NCBI GenBank assembly: GCA_041663565.1
Contig: JBAYMJ010000038.1
Span: 1 to 8,804 of the forward strand
DNA from: CAINOH01 sp041663565
GTDB taxonomy: Archaea; Micrarchaeota; Micrarchaeia; Norongarragalinales; CAINOH01
DNA: 8,804 nt
Direction of reading: 5' to 3'
Shown here: positions 1 through 6,081 of the stretch, piece by piece
How the letters are laid out: every line of letters starts with the position of its first letter
Position numbering within the stretch: the first letter of the stretch is position 1
Made by a program: the position numbers and the translations under genes
Notes under the pieces: model-generated
Told to the model about the DNA's origin: nothing
The model's database searches: none
The model's input: the letters and a program-made list of their open reading frames with translations, nothing else

Positions 1-558
1 CTCGTCAACGACCTTCTGGTTCGAAGGCGACAGCACGTCCTTGTCCTGCATGTCGCCCACCGTTCCCACCACCGCAAGCTCGTTGATGAGCCAGTCGTCC
101 AAATGCCTGAAGCAGAAGTATGCCGTTGACGCCGCGCACGCCTCGGTTGCGCCTGAAAGGCCGAACAGCTCGCAGTTCGCCTCGCAAAGCTGCAGTGCAG
201 GACGCTCCTGCGCCGACGTGTCGATGACGTGGTGGTCGATGATTACGATTTTTTGCGGCGGGATTTTCGCAAGGAGCCGCTGGGCCTGGCCGGAGCCGAA
301 GTCAACCACGATTACGTCCCGGTCGCTTGCGGCCAACCTGTCGATTGCCTTGTCGTCAAGCTGCCTGAAGGTGATTTCCTCGTACTGTTTTTGCTGCAGC
401 CGGAACGCACGGCACACTATCGCGCCGCTTGAGAGGCCGTCCGCGTCGTAGTGGTGCGCGATGACGGGGTTTTCCATTTGTAACGCGCGCTCGCCGATTT
501 CCCTGCAGTGCGCGTAGAAAGCCTCGCGGCCGCCCCTTTCCGTGCCTGTCCCGTCCAT
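1..558 (-). CDS. DHH-family phosphoesterase, RecJ-like (5' part, runs off the window)
   Basis: Metal-dependent phosphoesterase of the DHH superfamily. Archaeal members are single-strand exonucleases related to RecJ/GAN, acting in replication and repair, or oligonucleotide/cyclic-dinucleotide hydrolases. The 186 visible residues carry the N-terminal DHH motifs in order: AHHYDADG (about 34-41), VVDFGSG (84-90, metal-binding Asp86), IIDHH (106-110) and GDMQD (168-172). The reading frame stays open to base 1, so the C-terminal DHHA1 substrate-binding part lies outside the window. The start is the ATG complementary to 556-558; no Shine-Dalgarno lies before it, but a TATA-like box about 24-31 bases upstream would suit a leaderless transcript. 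It is divergent from the ferritin-like gene. The family call is secure; which subfamily, and therefore which substrate, cannot be decided from this half. Confidence 0.9.
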   Translation of the reverse strand, partial: MDGTGTERGGREAFYAHCREIGERALQMENPVIAHHYDADGLSSGAIVCRAFRLQQKQYEEITFRQLDDKAIDRLAASDRDVIVVDFGSGQAQRLLAKIPPQKIVIIDHHVIDTSAQERPALQLCEANCELFGLSGATEACAASTAYFCFRHLDDWLINELAVVGTVGDMQDKDVLSPSNQKVVDE

Positions 559-580
559 AAGGTAATTGGTGGGAAGAAAC

Positions 581-589
581 CAAAATAAG
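581..589 (-). promoter_or_regulatory. TATA-like box for the DHH phosphoesterase gene
   Basis: Read on the minus strand this is CTTATTTTG, 23-31 bases before the ATG at 558. That is the usual TATA distance for an archaeal leaderless mRNA, and no ribosome binding site is visible. No experimental support. Confidence 0.4.
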
Positions 590-671
590 CTGCTGGTGAA
601 CCGCGCTGCCGGTGATGTAAAAACAACGCTAATAACCCCGGAAAGCGTATTGTCTTCTGGGTGGATTTGAT

Positions 672-905
672 ATGTATTCAAACGAAGTCGAGAACTCCGA
701 CCTGCGCAAGGCGCGCATAAGCATAACCGAGGAGCTTGAGGCCATAAGCTGGTACGAAAAGCGCATCGAGTCCGCAAAGGACGCGGAACTCAAGAAAATC
801 CTTGCGCACAACCGCGACGAGGAGAAGGAGCACGCGGCGATGCTCATCGAGTGGGTGCGAAAGAACGACAAGACGCAGGACGGCGCGTTCAAGAAACACG
901 ACTAG
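672..905 (+). CDS. Encapsulated-ferritin-like (EncFtn) ferroxidase, 77 aa
   Basis: Small ferritin-like protein that closely matches the EncFtn family, in which two-helix subunits pair to build a di-iron ferroxidase site inside encapsulin shells. Helix 1 holds EELEAISWYEKR (20-31) and helix 2 holds AHNRDEEKEHAAM (45-57), ending in EWVRKND. By comparison with the Rhodospirillum rubrum EncFtn, Glu21, Glu51 and His54 correspond to the iron ligands, Glu20/Glu23 to metal-entry residues, and Trp27/Tyr28 to conserved positions near the site. The protein stops at residue 77, soon after helix 2, so the short third helix and the C-terminal encapsulin-targeting peptide of bacterial EncFtn are missing. 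GGGTGG at 659-664, 7 bases before the ATG, supports the start. No encapsulin gene is in the window. The motif call is strong; ferroxidase activity is inferred. Confidence 0.85.
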   Translation: MYSNEVENSDLRKARISITEELEAISWYEKRIESAKDAELKKILAHNRDEEKEHAAMLIEWVRKNDKTQDGAFKKHD

Positions 906-909
906 GCAA

Positions 910-930
910 TTGCTTTGTTTTTCTTTTTGA
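910..930 (+). terminator. T-rich terminator after the EncFtn-like gene
   Basis: A T-dominated run with interspersed G and C begins a few bases after the TAG at 903-905, in the 53-base gap before the converging GGGP synthase gene. Archaeal RNA polymerase terminates at such tracts without needing a strong hairpin. A small inverted repeat (GGGAG at 939-943, CTCCC at 952-956) follows and may serve the opposite-strand transcript. Confidence 0.5.
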
Positions 931-958
931 TTGGGTTTGGGAGGAAAGCGACTCCCGC

Positions 959-1744
959 TCAGATTCTTTTCTTTCCTTCCTTCCTGATTGCCTCGGCGAA
1001 CTTCCTTATCTTGTCGCCTATCTTGACGTCCTCGAACGCGTTGCCTACCTGTATCCCGTCGGCCCCGCTTGCGATGACCTGGGCGCCTGCCTGCGGCGTG
1101 CGCACGCCTCCGCCGTAGAAGTAGAACAGCTCGCGGTTGCACGCCGTTGCGACGCCCTTGATGAGCTCGTACGGCGGGTTGTCAATCTCGGCCCCGCTCC
1201 CGGAGTCGGTGATCACTACGTGCGAGCCGGAGTATTTCGCCGCAAGCGCGCACGCTGCGGCAAGGTCGGGCCTGTCGCGGGGTATGAGGTTTGCGTTGCC
1301 TATCCAGCCAACTGCGCGGCCCGGCTCGATAATGAGGTAAGTGGTTGCGATTGCCTCGATTTTCATCTTGTGCACAACCGGCGCAGCCTGTATGAGCGCA
1401 GTTGATATCCAGTACACGTCGCGCGAGTTGAGCATGTGCATGAAGTACACCGCGTCGGCGTACTGGGTGAGCCCTGACACGTTGCCGGGGTAGAGCACGA
1501 CCGGGATGCTGACTTCCTCCTTTATCATGCGGGTCGTCTCGTCAAGCTGGGAGCCCTGCGCGCCGATGCTGCCTCCAAGGAGGATGACGTCCGCGCCGTT
1601 CTCGTACGACTCCTTTGCAAGCGCAACTGCGCGCTCCAGGTATATCTTGTCGGGGTCTATCAGGGAAAAGAGCATGGCGCCCTGGCACTCGAGCTTTTCG
1701 TGGTAGTACTTCTCGGTCTTTCCAATTGAACGCGGGGGCAACAT
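959..1744 (-). CDS. Geranylgeranylglyceryl phosphate synthase (GGGP synthase, PcrB-like TIM barrel)
   Basis: Catalyses ether-bond formation between sn-glycerol-1-phosphate and geranylgeranyl diphosphate, the first committed step of archaeal membrane lipid synthesis; cytosolic or membrane-peripheral. At 261 residues it has the family's usual length. Motifs follow the TIM-barrel order: LIDPDK (28-33), GGSIG (57-61), YPGN (85-88), YLIIEPG (136-142, with the catalytic-region Glu140), DSGSGA (180-185) and phosphate-binding GGGVRTP (211-217), then GADGIQVGN (228-236). The ATG at 1744 is supported by GAGGTAGGT on the minus strand (1752-1760), 7 bases upstream; the internal Met24 would leave too little sequence before LIDPDK. 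The C-terminus is a lysine-rich tail. It converges on the EncFtn-like gene and diverges from RPA, so it appears monocistronic. The family assignment is firm. Confidence 0.96.
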   Translation of the reverse strand: MLPPRSIGKTEKYYHEKLECQGAMLFSLIDPDKIYLERAVALAKESYENGADVILLGGSIGAQGSQLDETTRMIKEEVSIPVVLYPGNVSGLTQYADAVYFMHMLNSRDVYWISTALIQAAPVVHKMKIEAIATTYLIIEPGRAVGWIGNANLIPRDRPDLAAACALAAKYSGSHVVITDSGSGAEIDNPPYELIKGVATACNRELFYFYGGGVRTPQAGAQVIASGADGIQVGNAFEDVKIGDKIRKFAEAIRKEGKKRI

Positions 1745-1760
1745 AACTGCAACCTACCTC

Positions 1761-1848
1761 TGAAAACTTGTTAAGAAGTTTAGGCGCAAGGGCTTAATAG
1801 TTGTTGTCCATTTAGTTTAACGCCCTAGAAGCAAACCAAACCAGAACA
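1761..1848. promoter_or_regulatory. Divergent promoter region between GGGP synthase and RPA
   Basis: This AT-richer stretch separates two divergent genes and must hold both promoters. Candidate boxes are CTATTAAG on the minus strand (1793-1800) for GGGP synthase and TTTAGTTTAA on the plus strand (1811-1820) for RPA. Neither is a textbook TATA box, and each would leave a short leader of roughly 15-25 bases. Confidence 0.4.
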
Positions 1849-1857
1849 GTGTTACTG

Positions 1858-3177
1858 ATGACCGCCACGGCCCTTGACGAACTCATAAACTCGATAGCCA
1901 AGGCAAGGGGTGTTGACGCGGACTCCGTGCGCAAGCAAGTCAAGGACAAGCAGGCGGAGTTCTCCGGGCTCCTTACCGAGAAGGGAGCGGCCCAGCTTTT
2001 GGCGCAGGAAGCCGGGGTGGAGGCTGCAAGCGACTCCAACGACGAGGACGCCTCTGCGGTGATTCCGCTTGCAGACGCTTTGGACCAGGCGGACGTGTTC
2101 GTGCGGGTAGTTTCGGTTTTTGCGCCGAAGGGCTTCGAGCGCAACGGCCGCAAGGGCCGCGTGTGCAACGTCCAGATAACCGACGGCAAGACCAAGGCGT
2201 CGCTTGTGCTTTGGAACCGAGACGTGGACCTTGTAGAATATGGGAAGATAGAACGCAACGACTTTCTTTTGATTCGCAACGCACAAGTAAAATCCACCGA
2301 ACCGCTTGAGCTCCAGTCCTCGATGCTCACCAAGGTCATCGTGAAGAAGCCGGACGAGATTACGGCCGAGCTTTCCCAGCTTGCAGCGGGCATCCTGCCA
2401 AACACCGCGGTTCCGGTTCGCAGGATTTCCGAGCTTACCGACGCCGAGCCCGAGTTCGACCTTTACGGCCGCGTGCTGCGCGTTGACGAGGAGAAGGAGT
2501 TCGTGTACAAGGACGGCCGCAAGGGCAGGGTTGCCAAGCTCCTGATTGCGGACGGCTCAGGCACTTGTCGGGTCATCTTGTGGGACAAGAACGCCGACAT
2601 TGCGCAGCGCGCCAAAGTCGGCGACGCACTTAAGATAGAGGGCGGGTATGCGAAGAAGGCGCTCAATTCCGAAGCTTTCGAAATCAACGTCGGATGGAAG
2701 GGCCACATCTTCCTGCATCCCAAGAAGCACCCGCTTGGCGACAAGGAAAGCGTGCTCTCTTCAATGTACAGAGAAAAGCCCCTGGCAAGCGCTGTTGAGG
2801 GCGACGAGTTCATATCGTGGGGAACGATTACCGGCATCGACAGCGCGCAGGTAATCCGCAAGTGCCGCGCCTGCAACACGTCAATCAAGGCTGGCGCAAA
2901 GGCTTGCGAAAAGTGCGGGGGCACGAATGCGCGCGACCTGCTTGTCGTCTCGGTTGTGCTCAACGACGGCACCAAGGACATCCGCGCGGCGTTCTTCGAC
3001 GCACAGGCAAAGGAGCTGCTTGATGTCCACGAGATTACGGTTGACATGGACACCGTTGTCCGGCTCAAGCGCGAGTACCTGATTGGAAAGAAGGTGCGCG
3101 GGGTCTTCGCAGCAAGGACAAACGCGTTCTCAGGAAACTTGGAAGTAACGGCAAGGCACGTGATTTCAGTAAAGTAA
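1858..3177 (+). CDS. Archaeal replication protein A (single-stranded DNA-binding protein, OB folds plus zinc finger)
   Basis: Single-stranded DNA-binding protein that coats ssDNA in replication, recombination and repair. The 439-residue product has a helical N-terminal segment (about 1-55), an acidic linker, OB fold 1 (about 78-165, with GRKGRVCNVQITDG), OB fold 2 (about 200-288, with a near-repeat GRKGRVAKLLIADG), and a C-terminal OB fold (about 318-439) into which a zinc finger CRAC-x10-CEKC (Cys336, 339, 350, 353) is inserted. That is the layout of euryarchaeal-type RPA large subunits. I chose the ATG at 1858; a GTG at 1849 in the same frame would add three residues (MLL). No Shine-Dalgarno is visible. 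The next gene starts 11 bases after the stop, so the two are probably co-transcribed. RPA function is well supported. Confidence 0.94.
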   Translation: MTATALDELINSIAKARGVDADSVRKQVKDKQAEFSGLLTEKGAAQLLAQEAGVEAASDSNDEDASAVIPLADALDQADVFVRVVSVFAPKGFERNGRKGRVCNVQITDGKTKASLVLWNRDVDLVEYGKIERNDFLLIRNAQVKSTEPLELQSSMLTKVIVKKPDEITAELSQLAAGILPNTAVPVRRISELTDAEPEFDLYGRVLRVDEEKEFVYKDGRKGRVAKLLIADGSGTCRVILWDKNADIAQRAKVGDALKIEGGYAKKALNSEAFEINVGWKGHIFLHPKKHPLGDKESVLSSMYREKPLASAVEGDEFISWGTITGIDSAQVIRKCRACNTSIKAGAKACEKCGGTNARDLLVVSVVLNDGTKDIRAAFFDAQAKELLDVHEITVDMDTVVRLKREYLIGKKVRGVFAARTNAFSGNLEVTARHVISVK

Positions 3178-3188
3178 GGTCCGACCAT

Positions 3189-4013
3189 ATGGCCCAAGAA
3201 ACCGAAGATGCTGGAGAGGGCCACGCCCTTTTGAATGTCAAGCTGTCGGAGCCAACAGCACTGTCGATGCCTGAAAACTGGGTTGCCAGAAAGGAAGGCA
3301 CCTCGCTTGCATTCTACAACCCGGAGTACCCCGAAGTCGTCAATGCATGGGAGCGCAAGCACCGCCTCTCGAAGGGCTCGACCGAGACAATCAACCACGT
3401 TTTTTCCCTCGGAACGGTTGCGGAAAAGGGCGGAAAGAAAACAGGCATACAGGCCATCACGCGCATCCCGACGCCAGACGTGTCCGCACTCGAGGCCGCG
3501 GCCAGGGCGGGCGTCCGCGTGGAAAAGCCGCTTGCGGTGTTCTTTGACGGAAGGAACCTGCCGGTGTCGGTTTTTGCGCACGTCGAAGGCACCACGCTTG
3601 ACAAGTTCCTCGAGCAGCACCCGGCAACGACCGAAGACAACCGCAAGAAAAGGGTTGCCGCGCTCAATGCGGCGCTGGCCGAGCTTGGAAAGCTCCACGG
3701 GCTGAAGATGGGGCACGGCGACGCGAACGCGAACAACTTCATAGTGTCCCCCGAAGGCATCACGATGATAGACCTCCTGCCGCAATGGATGGTGGAGATG
3801 GCAAGGAAGGGAAAGGTAAGCAGCCAGGTCCTGAAGCGCCTTGCTTCAAAGCCGCACGTCGAGGACTGCTCGCGGCTCTACGCGTCTCTTCGCAACAGCC
3901 TCACCAAGGAAGAGCAGGCGCTGTTTGGGGGAAAGATAAACGACAGCGCGGTGAAGTTCCACGCTACGCAGCAGGCCACCATCCGCTACGGAAGGCACAA
4001 CTATACAAGATAA
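3189..4013 (+). CDS. HGD-type protein kinase-like protein with atypical N-lobe
   Basis: Resembles the Bud32/RIO/Kdo-kinase side of the protein-kinase-like fold. The C-lobe is recognisable: HGDANANNFIV (176-186) provides catalytic Asp178 and metal-binding Asn183, and MIDL (193-196) supplies Asp195 at the DFG position. The N-lobe is weak: where beta-3 should carry the ATP-anchoring lysine the sequence reads QAITRIP (88-94), and the alpha-C glutamate seems replaced by Asp97, before the typical AARAGVRVEKP segment. The hinge-like VFAHVEGTTL (128-137) fits the fold. AGGT at 3177-3180, overlapping the RPA stop, lies 8 bases before the ATG and suggests translational coupling with RPA. The substrate (protein or small molecule) is unknown. 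Bud32 proper is less likely given the 274-residue length and divergent N-lobe. Kinase fold likely; activity uncertain. Confidence 0.7.
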   Translation: MAQETEDAGEGHALLNVKLSEPTALSMPENWVARKEGTSLAFYNPEYPEVVNAWERKHRLSKGSTETINHVFSLGTVAEKGGKKTGIQAITRIPTPDVSALEAAARAGVRVEKPLAVFFDGRNLPVSVFAHVEGTTLDKFLEQHPATTEDNRKKRVAALNAALAELGKLHGLKMGHGDANANNFIVSPEGITMIDLLPQWMVEMARKGKVSSQVLKRLASKPHVEDCSRLYASLRNSLTKEEQALFGGKINDSAVKFHATQQATIRYGRHNYTR

Positions 4014-4028
4014 AACCCTTTGAAAACC

Positions 4029-4063
4029 AGAAAAAAGAAAAAAAAAGAAATAAAGAAAATCTT
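4029..4063 (-). terminator. Poly-T terminator of the SWIB-like gene
   Basis: On the minus strand this is a long run of T broken only by single C, A or G bases, starting 5 bases after the stop codon at 4069. It is a typical archaeal U-tract terminator. The converging kinase-like gene on the plus strand shows no comparable T tract directly after its stop and may end inside the opposite gene, where several short T runs occur. Confidence 0.65.
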
Positions 4064-4068
4064 TCAGC

Positions 4069-4227
4069 TTACTTCTTTGAAAGGTTCTTCTTCTTGACGA
4101 ATACCCAGAGCTTCTTTGTCATTTCTGACGGAGTGATTGCTCCAGTGCCGAATACTTCCCCAACAGTTGCGTCCTTTACGCCGCCGAAGGAGATGGTGTA
4201 GCCACCAAAGGGCTTCTTTGCTGCCAT
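4069..4227 (-). CDS. 52-aa basic protein with SWIB-like C-terminal half
   Basis: A short, lysine-rich protein (10 Lys in 52). Residues 23-52, containing GEVFGTGAITPSEMTKKLW and then VFVKKKNLSKK, resemble the central part of the SWIB/MDM2 fold, whose members typically read TKKLWxYIKKxxLQ. The N-terminal 20 residues (PFGGYTISFGG) are not part of the usual SWIB pattern, and the second half of the SWIB domain is absent. GGAGGGG on the minus strand (4237-4243), 9 bases before the ATG, a good TATA box upstream and a poly-T terminator together show this is a real, probably well-expressed gene despite its size. SWIB domains act in chromatin remodelling in eukaryotes and are fused to topoisomerase in chlamydiae. 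A DNA-associated role here is only a guess from the basic charge and similarity. Confidence 0.8.
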   Translation of the reverse strand: MAAKKPFGGYTISFGGVKDATVGEVFGTGAITPSEMTKKLWVFVKKKNLSKK

Positions 4228-4448
4228 AGGTTTAAACCCCTCCAATTTTGGTTATTGTTTAAAGAAGGGAAAATCGTCGCACGCGTTTTTTAGACGCGTT
4301 TTGCCTCTTCCCCTACCTTCTGAGCAATTAATGAAACTCCGTTTATAAGCGTTTTTACGAGGGCACGAGGGAAAAACGGAGACAATAGGGTATATTAAGA
4401 GGTGTTTTCCAGAGGGCGGAGGGGTTGCGCGGCTGCGAAAAAAAGCGC
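4228..4448. other. Intergenic region upstream of the SWIB-like gene
   Basis: 221 bases without a supported gene. It holds the Shine-Dalgarno, leader and promoter of the SWIB-like gene, plus two ACGCGT hexamers (4281-4286 and 4294-4299) separated by 7 bases that could pair with each other in the leader. The part from 4350 to 4448 is the 3' flank of the 90-residue protein gene. I see no tRNA and no clear C/D-box RNA. Confidence 0.5.
4342..4349 (-). promoter_or_regulatory. TATA box for the SWIB-like gene
   Basis: The minus strand reads CTTATAAA, preceded by purine-rich AAAAACG as a possible BRE. A start about 25 bases downstream would give a leader of around 90 bases before the ATG at 4227, which is long for archaea. 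The motif is partly symmetrical, but no gene follows it on the plus strand. Confidence 0.55.
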
Positions 4449-4721
4449 CTATTTCCTTCCAAATGCGGCGTGCGCGCGGCGGATGGCATCCGCAAGGGCG
4501 GCCTTGGACATTCTTGCGTGGACTTCCACGAAATGGGGCTTCAGCTTGGAAAAGGTGGTCTCCAGCTCCACCGGCTCGGGCGAATAGAAAAACCTGGGAA
4601 GCTCGCAAAAAGCCTTGCCGGCCTTGACGAGGTCGGGCGAATAGCCGGAAACCGCCAGCAAGTGGCCCTTCCCAAAGGGCGTGCAGCCGTGCACGATGTA
4701 CTTCCTTTTCTGCGGCTCCAT
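4449..4721 (-). CDS. Unrecognised 90-aa protein
   Basis: I do not recognise the family. The product is soluble-looking, with no signal peptide or membrane segment. The N-terminal half (KYIVHGCTPFGKGHLLAVSGY) looks like beta strands with a Cys-Thr-Pro-Phe-Gly turn. The middle is rich in Pro and aromatic residues (LPRFFYSPEP, 41-50). The C-terminal third (about 68-88) is predicted helical and basic (SKAALADAIRRAHAAFGRK). Two cysteines (13 and 39) do not form a metal-binding pair. The gene is supported by GGGAG on the minus strand (4728-4732), 6 bases before the ATG, and a TATA-like box at 4757-4764. It is divergent from radA with a 176-base gap, so the two may share control, but nothing shows a functional link. 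Confidence 0.7.
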   Translation of the reverse strand: MEPQKRKYIVHGCTPFGKGHLLAVSGYSPDLVKAGKAFCELPRFFYSPEPVELETTFSKLKPHFVEVHARMSKAALADAIRRAHAAFGRK

Positions 4722-4756
4722 AAAAGACTCCCGATATCCTTACTCGCAGCCCGGCC

Positions 4757-4764
4757 CTTAAATA
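4757..4764 (-). promoter_or_regulatory. TATA-like box for the 90-aa protein gene
   Basis: The minus strand reads TATTTAAG within a G/C-rich surround, 36-43 bases before the ATG at 4721. This allows a leader of about 10-15 bases that includes the GGGAG ribosome binding site. Confidence 0.55.
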
Positions 4765-4808
4765 CCCCCTGAACGCCCCGGCGGGTTCACCGGAAATGCG
4801 GCCTGCTT

Positions 4809-4820
4809 TTTATTTATAAG
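4809..4820 (+). promoter_or_regulatory. TATA box for radA
   Basis: TTTATTTATAAG is a strong archaeal TATA element. The start site expected near 4842-4846 leaves a leader of about 55 bases before the ATG at 4898. It lies downstream of the TTG at 4850 minus the usual start distance, so an extension of RadA to 4850 would be nearly leaderless with a rare codon and is less likely. Confidence 0.65.
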
Positions 4821-4897
4821 GTGCACAGAGTTGTTTATCCATTCGGAAATTGCGAAAATGCCCGCATCGTGCGCGGCTCTTGCGGAGTTGGTTGAGA

Positions 4898-5929
4898 ATG
4901 GCAAAGGAAAAGTCATCTCCAGTCATGGAGATAGAAGCGGAAGAAGAGATCCAGCAACAGGCTGTTTCTAGCGATACTGGACCCAAGAGGATTACGAGCA
5001 TTTACGAGCTTCCCGGAGTGGGGGAGTCGACTGCAAAGAAGCTTGCAGAAGCCGGTTACGAGAACCTTGACCAGGTGGCCAAGGCCCGGAGGATGGAACT
5101 GCAGGAAATCGGCGGCATCGGCGAGATGACCGCTGAGAAGATTATCGAAGCTGCAAAGGAAGCCATGGGAATGGGCTTCGAGCGCGCCGACATCGTCATG
5201 ACCAGGCGGCTTGCAATCGAGCGCATCACAACCGGCTCGGCCGAGCTTGACACCCTGCTTGGCGGCGGTATTGAGACGCAGGCGCTTTCCGAGGCTTTCG
5301 GCAAGTTCAGCTCCGGAAAGAGCCAGCTTGCGTTCCAGCTGTGCGTCAACTGCCAGCTTCCAAAGGAGCAGGGCGGCCTGGGCGGCGCGGTGATGTTCGT
5401 TGATACTGAGAACACGTTCCGGCCCGAGCGCATCAAGCAGATGGCCGAGGCGAAGGGGATGGACGTTGACAAGGTGCTCAAGAACATCTTCGTCGCCAGA
5501 GCGTTCAACTCCGACCACCAGTCGCTGCTCATCGAGAAGGCGGACAAGCTTGTGCGCGAGAACAACATCAGGCTCATCATAATCGACTCGCTGATGTCCG
5601 AGTTCCGCTCGGATTACCTGGGAATGGAGATGCTTGCAAGAAGGCAGCAGAGCCTCAACAAGCACCTGCACCAGCTGCAGAAGCTTGCGGACACGCACAA
5701 CCTCGCGGTGTACGTGACCAACCAGGTGATGGAAAAGCCGGGGATGCTGTTTGGCGACCCCACTGTGCCGATTGGAGGCAACATAGTTGCACACCAGACG
5801 ACCTACAGGCTCTATCTTCGCAGGAGCAAGGAGGATCGCAGGATTGCAAAGCTAGTTGACTCGCCGAACCTGCCTGATGGCGAGTGCGTGTTCAGGGTCA
5901 CTGAAGCCGGTTTGAGCGACGTGAAATAA
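4898..5929 (+). CDS. radA: DNA repair and recombination protein RadA
   Basis: Archaeal RecA/Rad51-family recombinase that forms ATP-dependent filaments on ssDNA for strand exchange. Of 343 residues, an acidic N-terminus is followed by a helix-hairpin-helix DNA-binding domain (about 33-90, IYELPGVGESTAKKL and IGGIGEMTAEKI), the polymerisation motif FERA (94-97), Walker A GKFSSGKS (135-142), VDTENTFRPERI (168-179), Walker B LIIID (226-230), RQQSLNKHLHQL (249-260), the QVMEKP segment, and DNA-binding loop 2 around FGDPTVPIGGN (285-295). The N-terminal HhH separates it from RadB. Two usually invariant glycines differ: Ser138/Ser139 where GEFGSGKT is typical, and Asn172 where DTEGTFRPER is typical. 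The ATG at 4898 is preferred over the in-frame TTG at 4850 because conserved homology starts later and GGAG (4884-4887) precedes it. The assignment is secure. Confidence 0.96.
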   Translation: MAKEKSSPVMEIEAEEEIQQQAVSSDTGPKRITSIYELPGVGESTAKKLAEAGYENLDQVAKARRMELQEIGGIGEMTAEKIIEAAKEAMGMGFERADIVMTRRLAIERITTGSAELDTLLGGGIETQALSEAFGKFSSGKSQLAFQLCVNCQLPKEQGGLGGAVMFVDTENTFRPERIKQMAEAKGMDVDKVLKNIFVARAFNSDHQSLLIEKADKLVRENNIRLIIIDSLMSEFRSDYLGMEMLARRQQSLNKHLHQLQKLADTHNLAVYVTNQVMEKPGMLFGDPTVPIGGNIVAHQTTYRLYLRRSKEDRRIAKLVDSPNLPDGECVFRVTEAGLSDVK

Positions 5930-5938
5930 TTCGACGGC

Positions 5939-6003
5939 AAAGGGGGGTGAGGAAATAAAAGTCGCACCCGCCCCGGCCTTTCTTTTCTTTCTTTTTTATT
6001 TTT
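5939..6003 (+). terminator. radA terminator: imperfect hairpin plus T tract
   Basis: An imperfect inverted repeat (AAAGG/GGGTG at 5939-5949 against CACCC/CCTTT at 5965-5981) runs into a pyrimidine stretch from 5979 to 6003 dominated by T. It sits just after the radA stop and before the herA promoter, so radA and herA are probably separate transcripts. Confidence 0.6.
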
Positions 6004-6081
6004 CCAATCCAAACTGCGAAACCCCCACCCGGCCTTTTCTTAACTGTTGGCCTGCCCTAATGTGATGAGTGAACAACTGCG

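Noticed and set aside
851..1405. A 184-codon plus-strand frame opposite GGGP synthase
   Set aside because: It starts inside the EncFtn-like gene and runs antisense to a full set of GGGP synthase motifs.
2463..3785. A 440-codon minus-strand frame opposite RPA and the kinase-like gene
   Set aside because: It spans two well-supported genes on the other strand, has no recognisable domain, and its composition follows antisense codon bias.
4252..4608. A 118-codon minus-strand frame upstream of the SWIB-like gene
   Set aside because: It overlaps the better-supported 90-residue gene in another frame and crosses the TATA box at 4342-4349; Arg-rich with no motif.
4771..4800. GGTTCAC with flanking CCGG repeats, resembling part of a tRNA T arm
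   Set aside because: No acceptor stem, anticodon arm or D arm can be built around it; it lies in the divergent promoter gap.
4850..4897. N-terminal extension of RadA from a TTG codon
   Set aside because: The added 16 residues are Arg/Cys/Leu-rich and unlike RadA N-termini; the ATG at 4898 has a GGAG upstream and fits the TATA position.
4913..5794. A 293-codon minus-strand frame opposite radA
   Set aside because: It is a product of G/C-rich third positions in radA; His/Leu/Arg-rich, no motif and no start signals.
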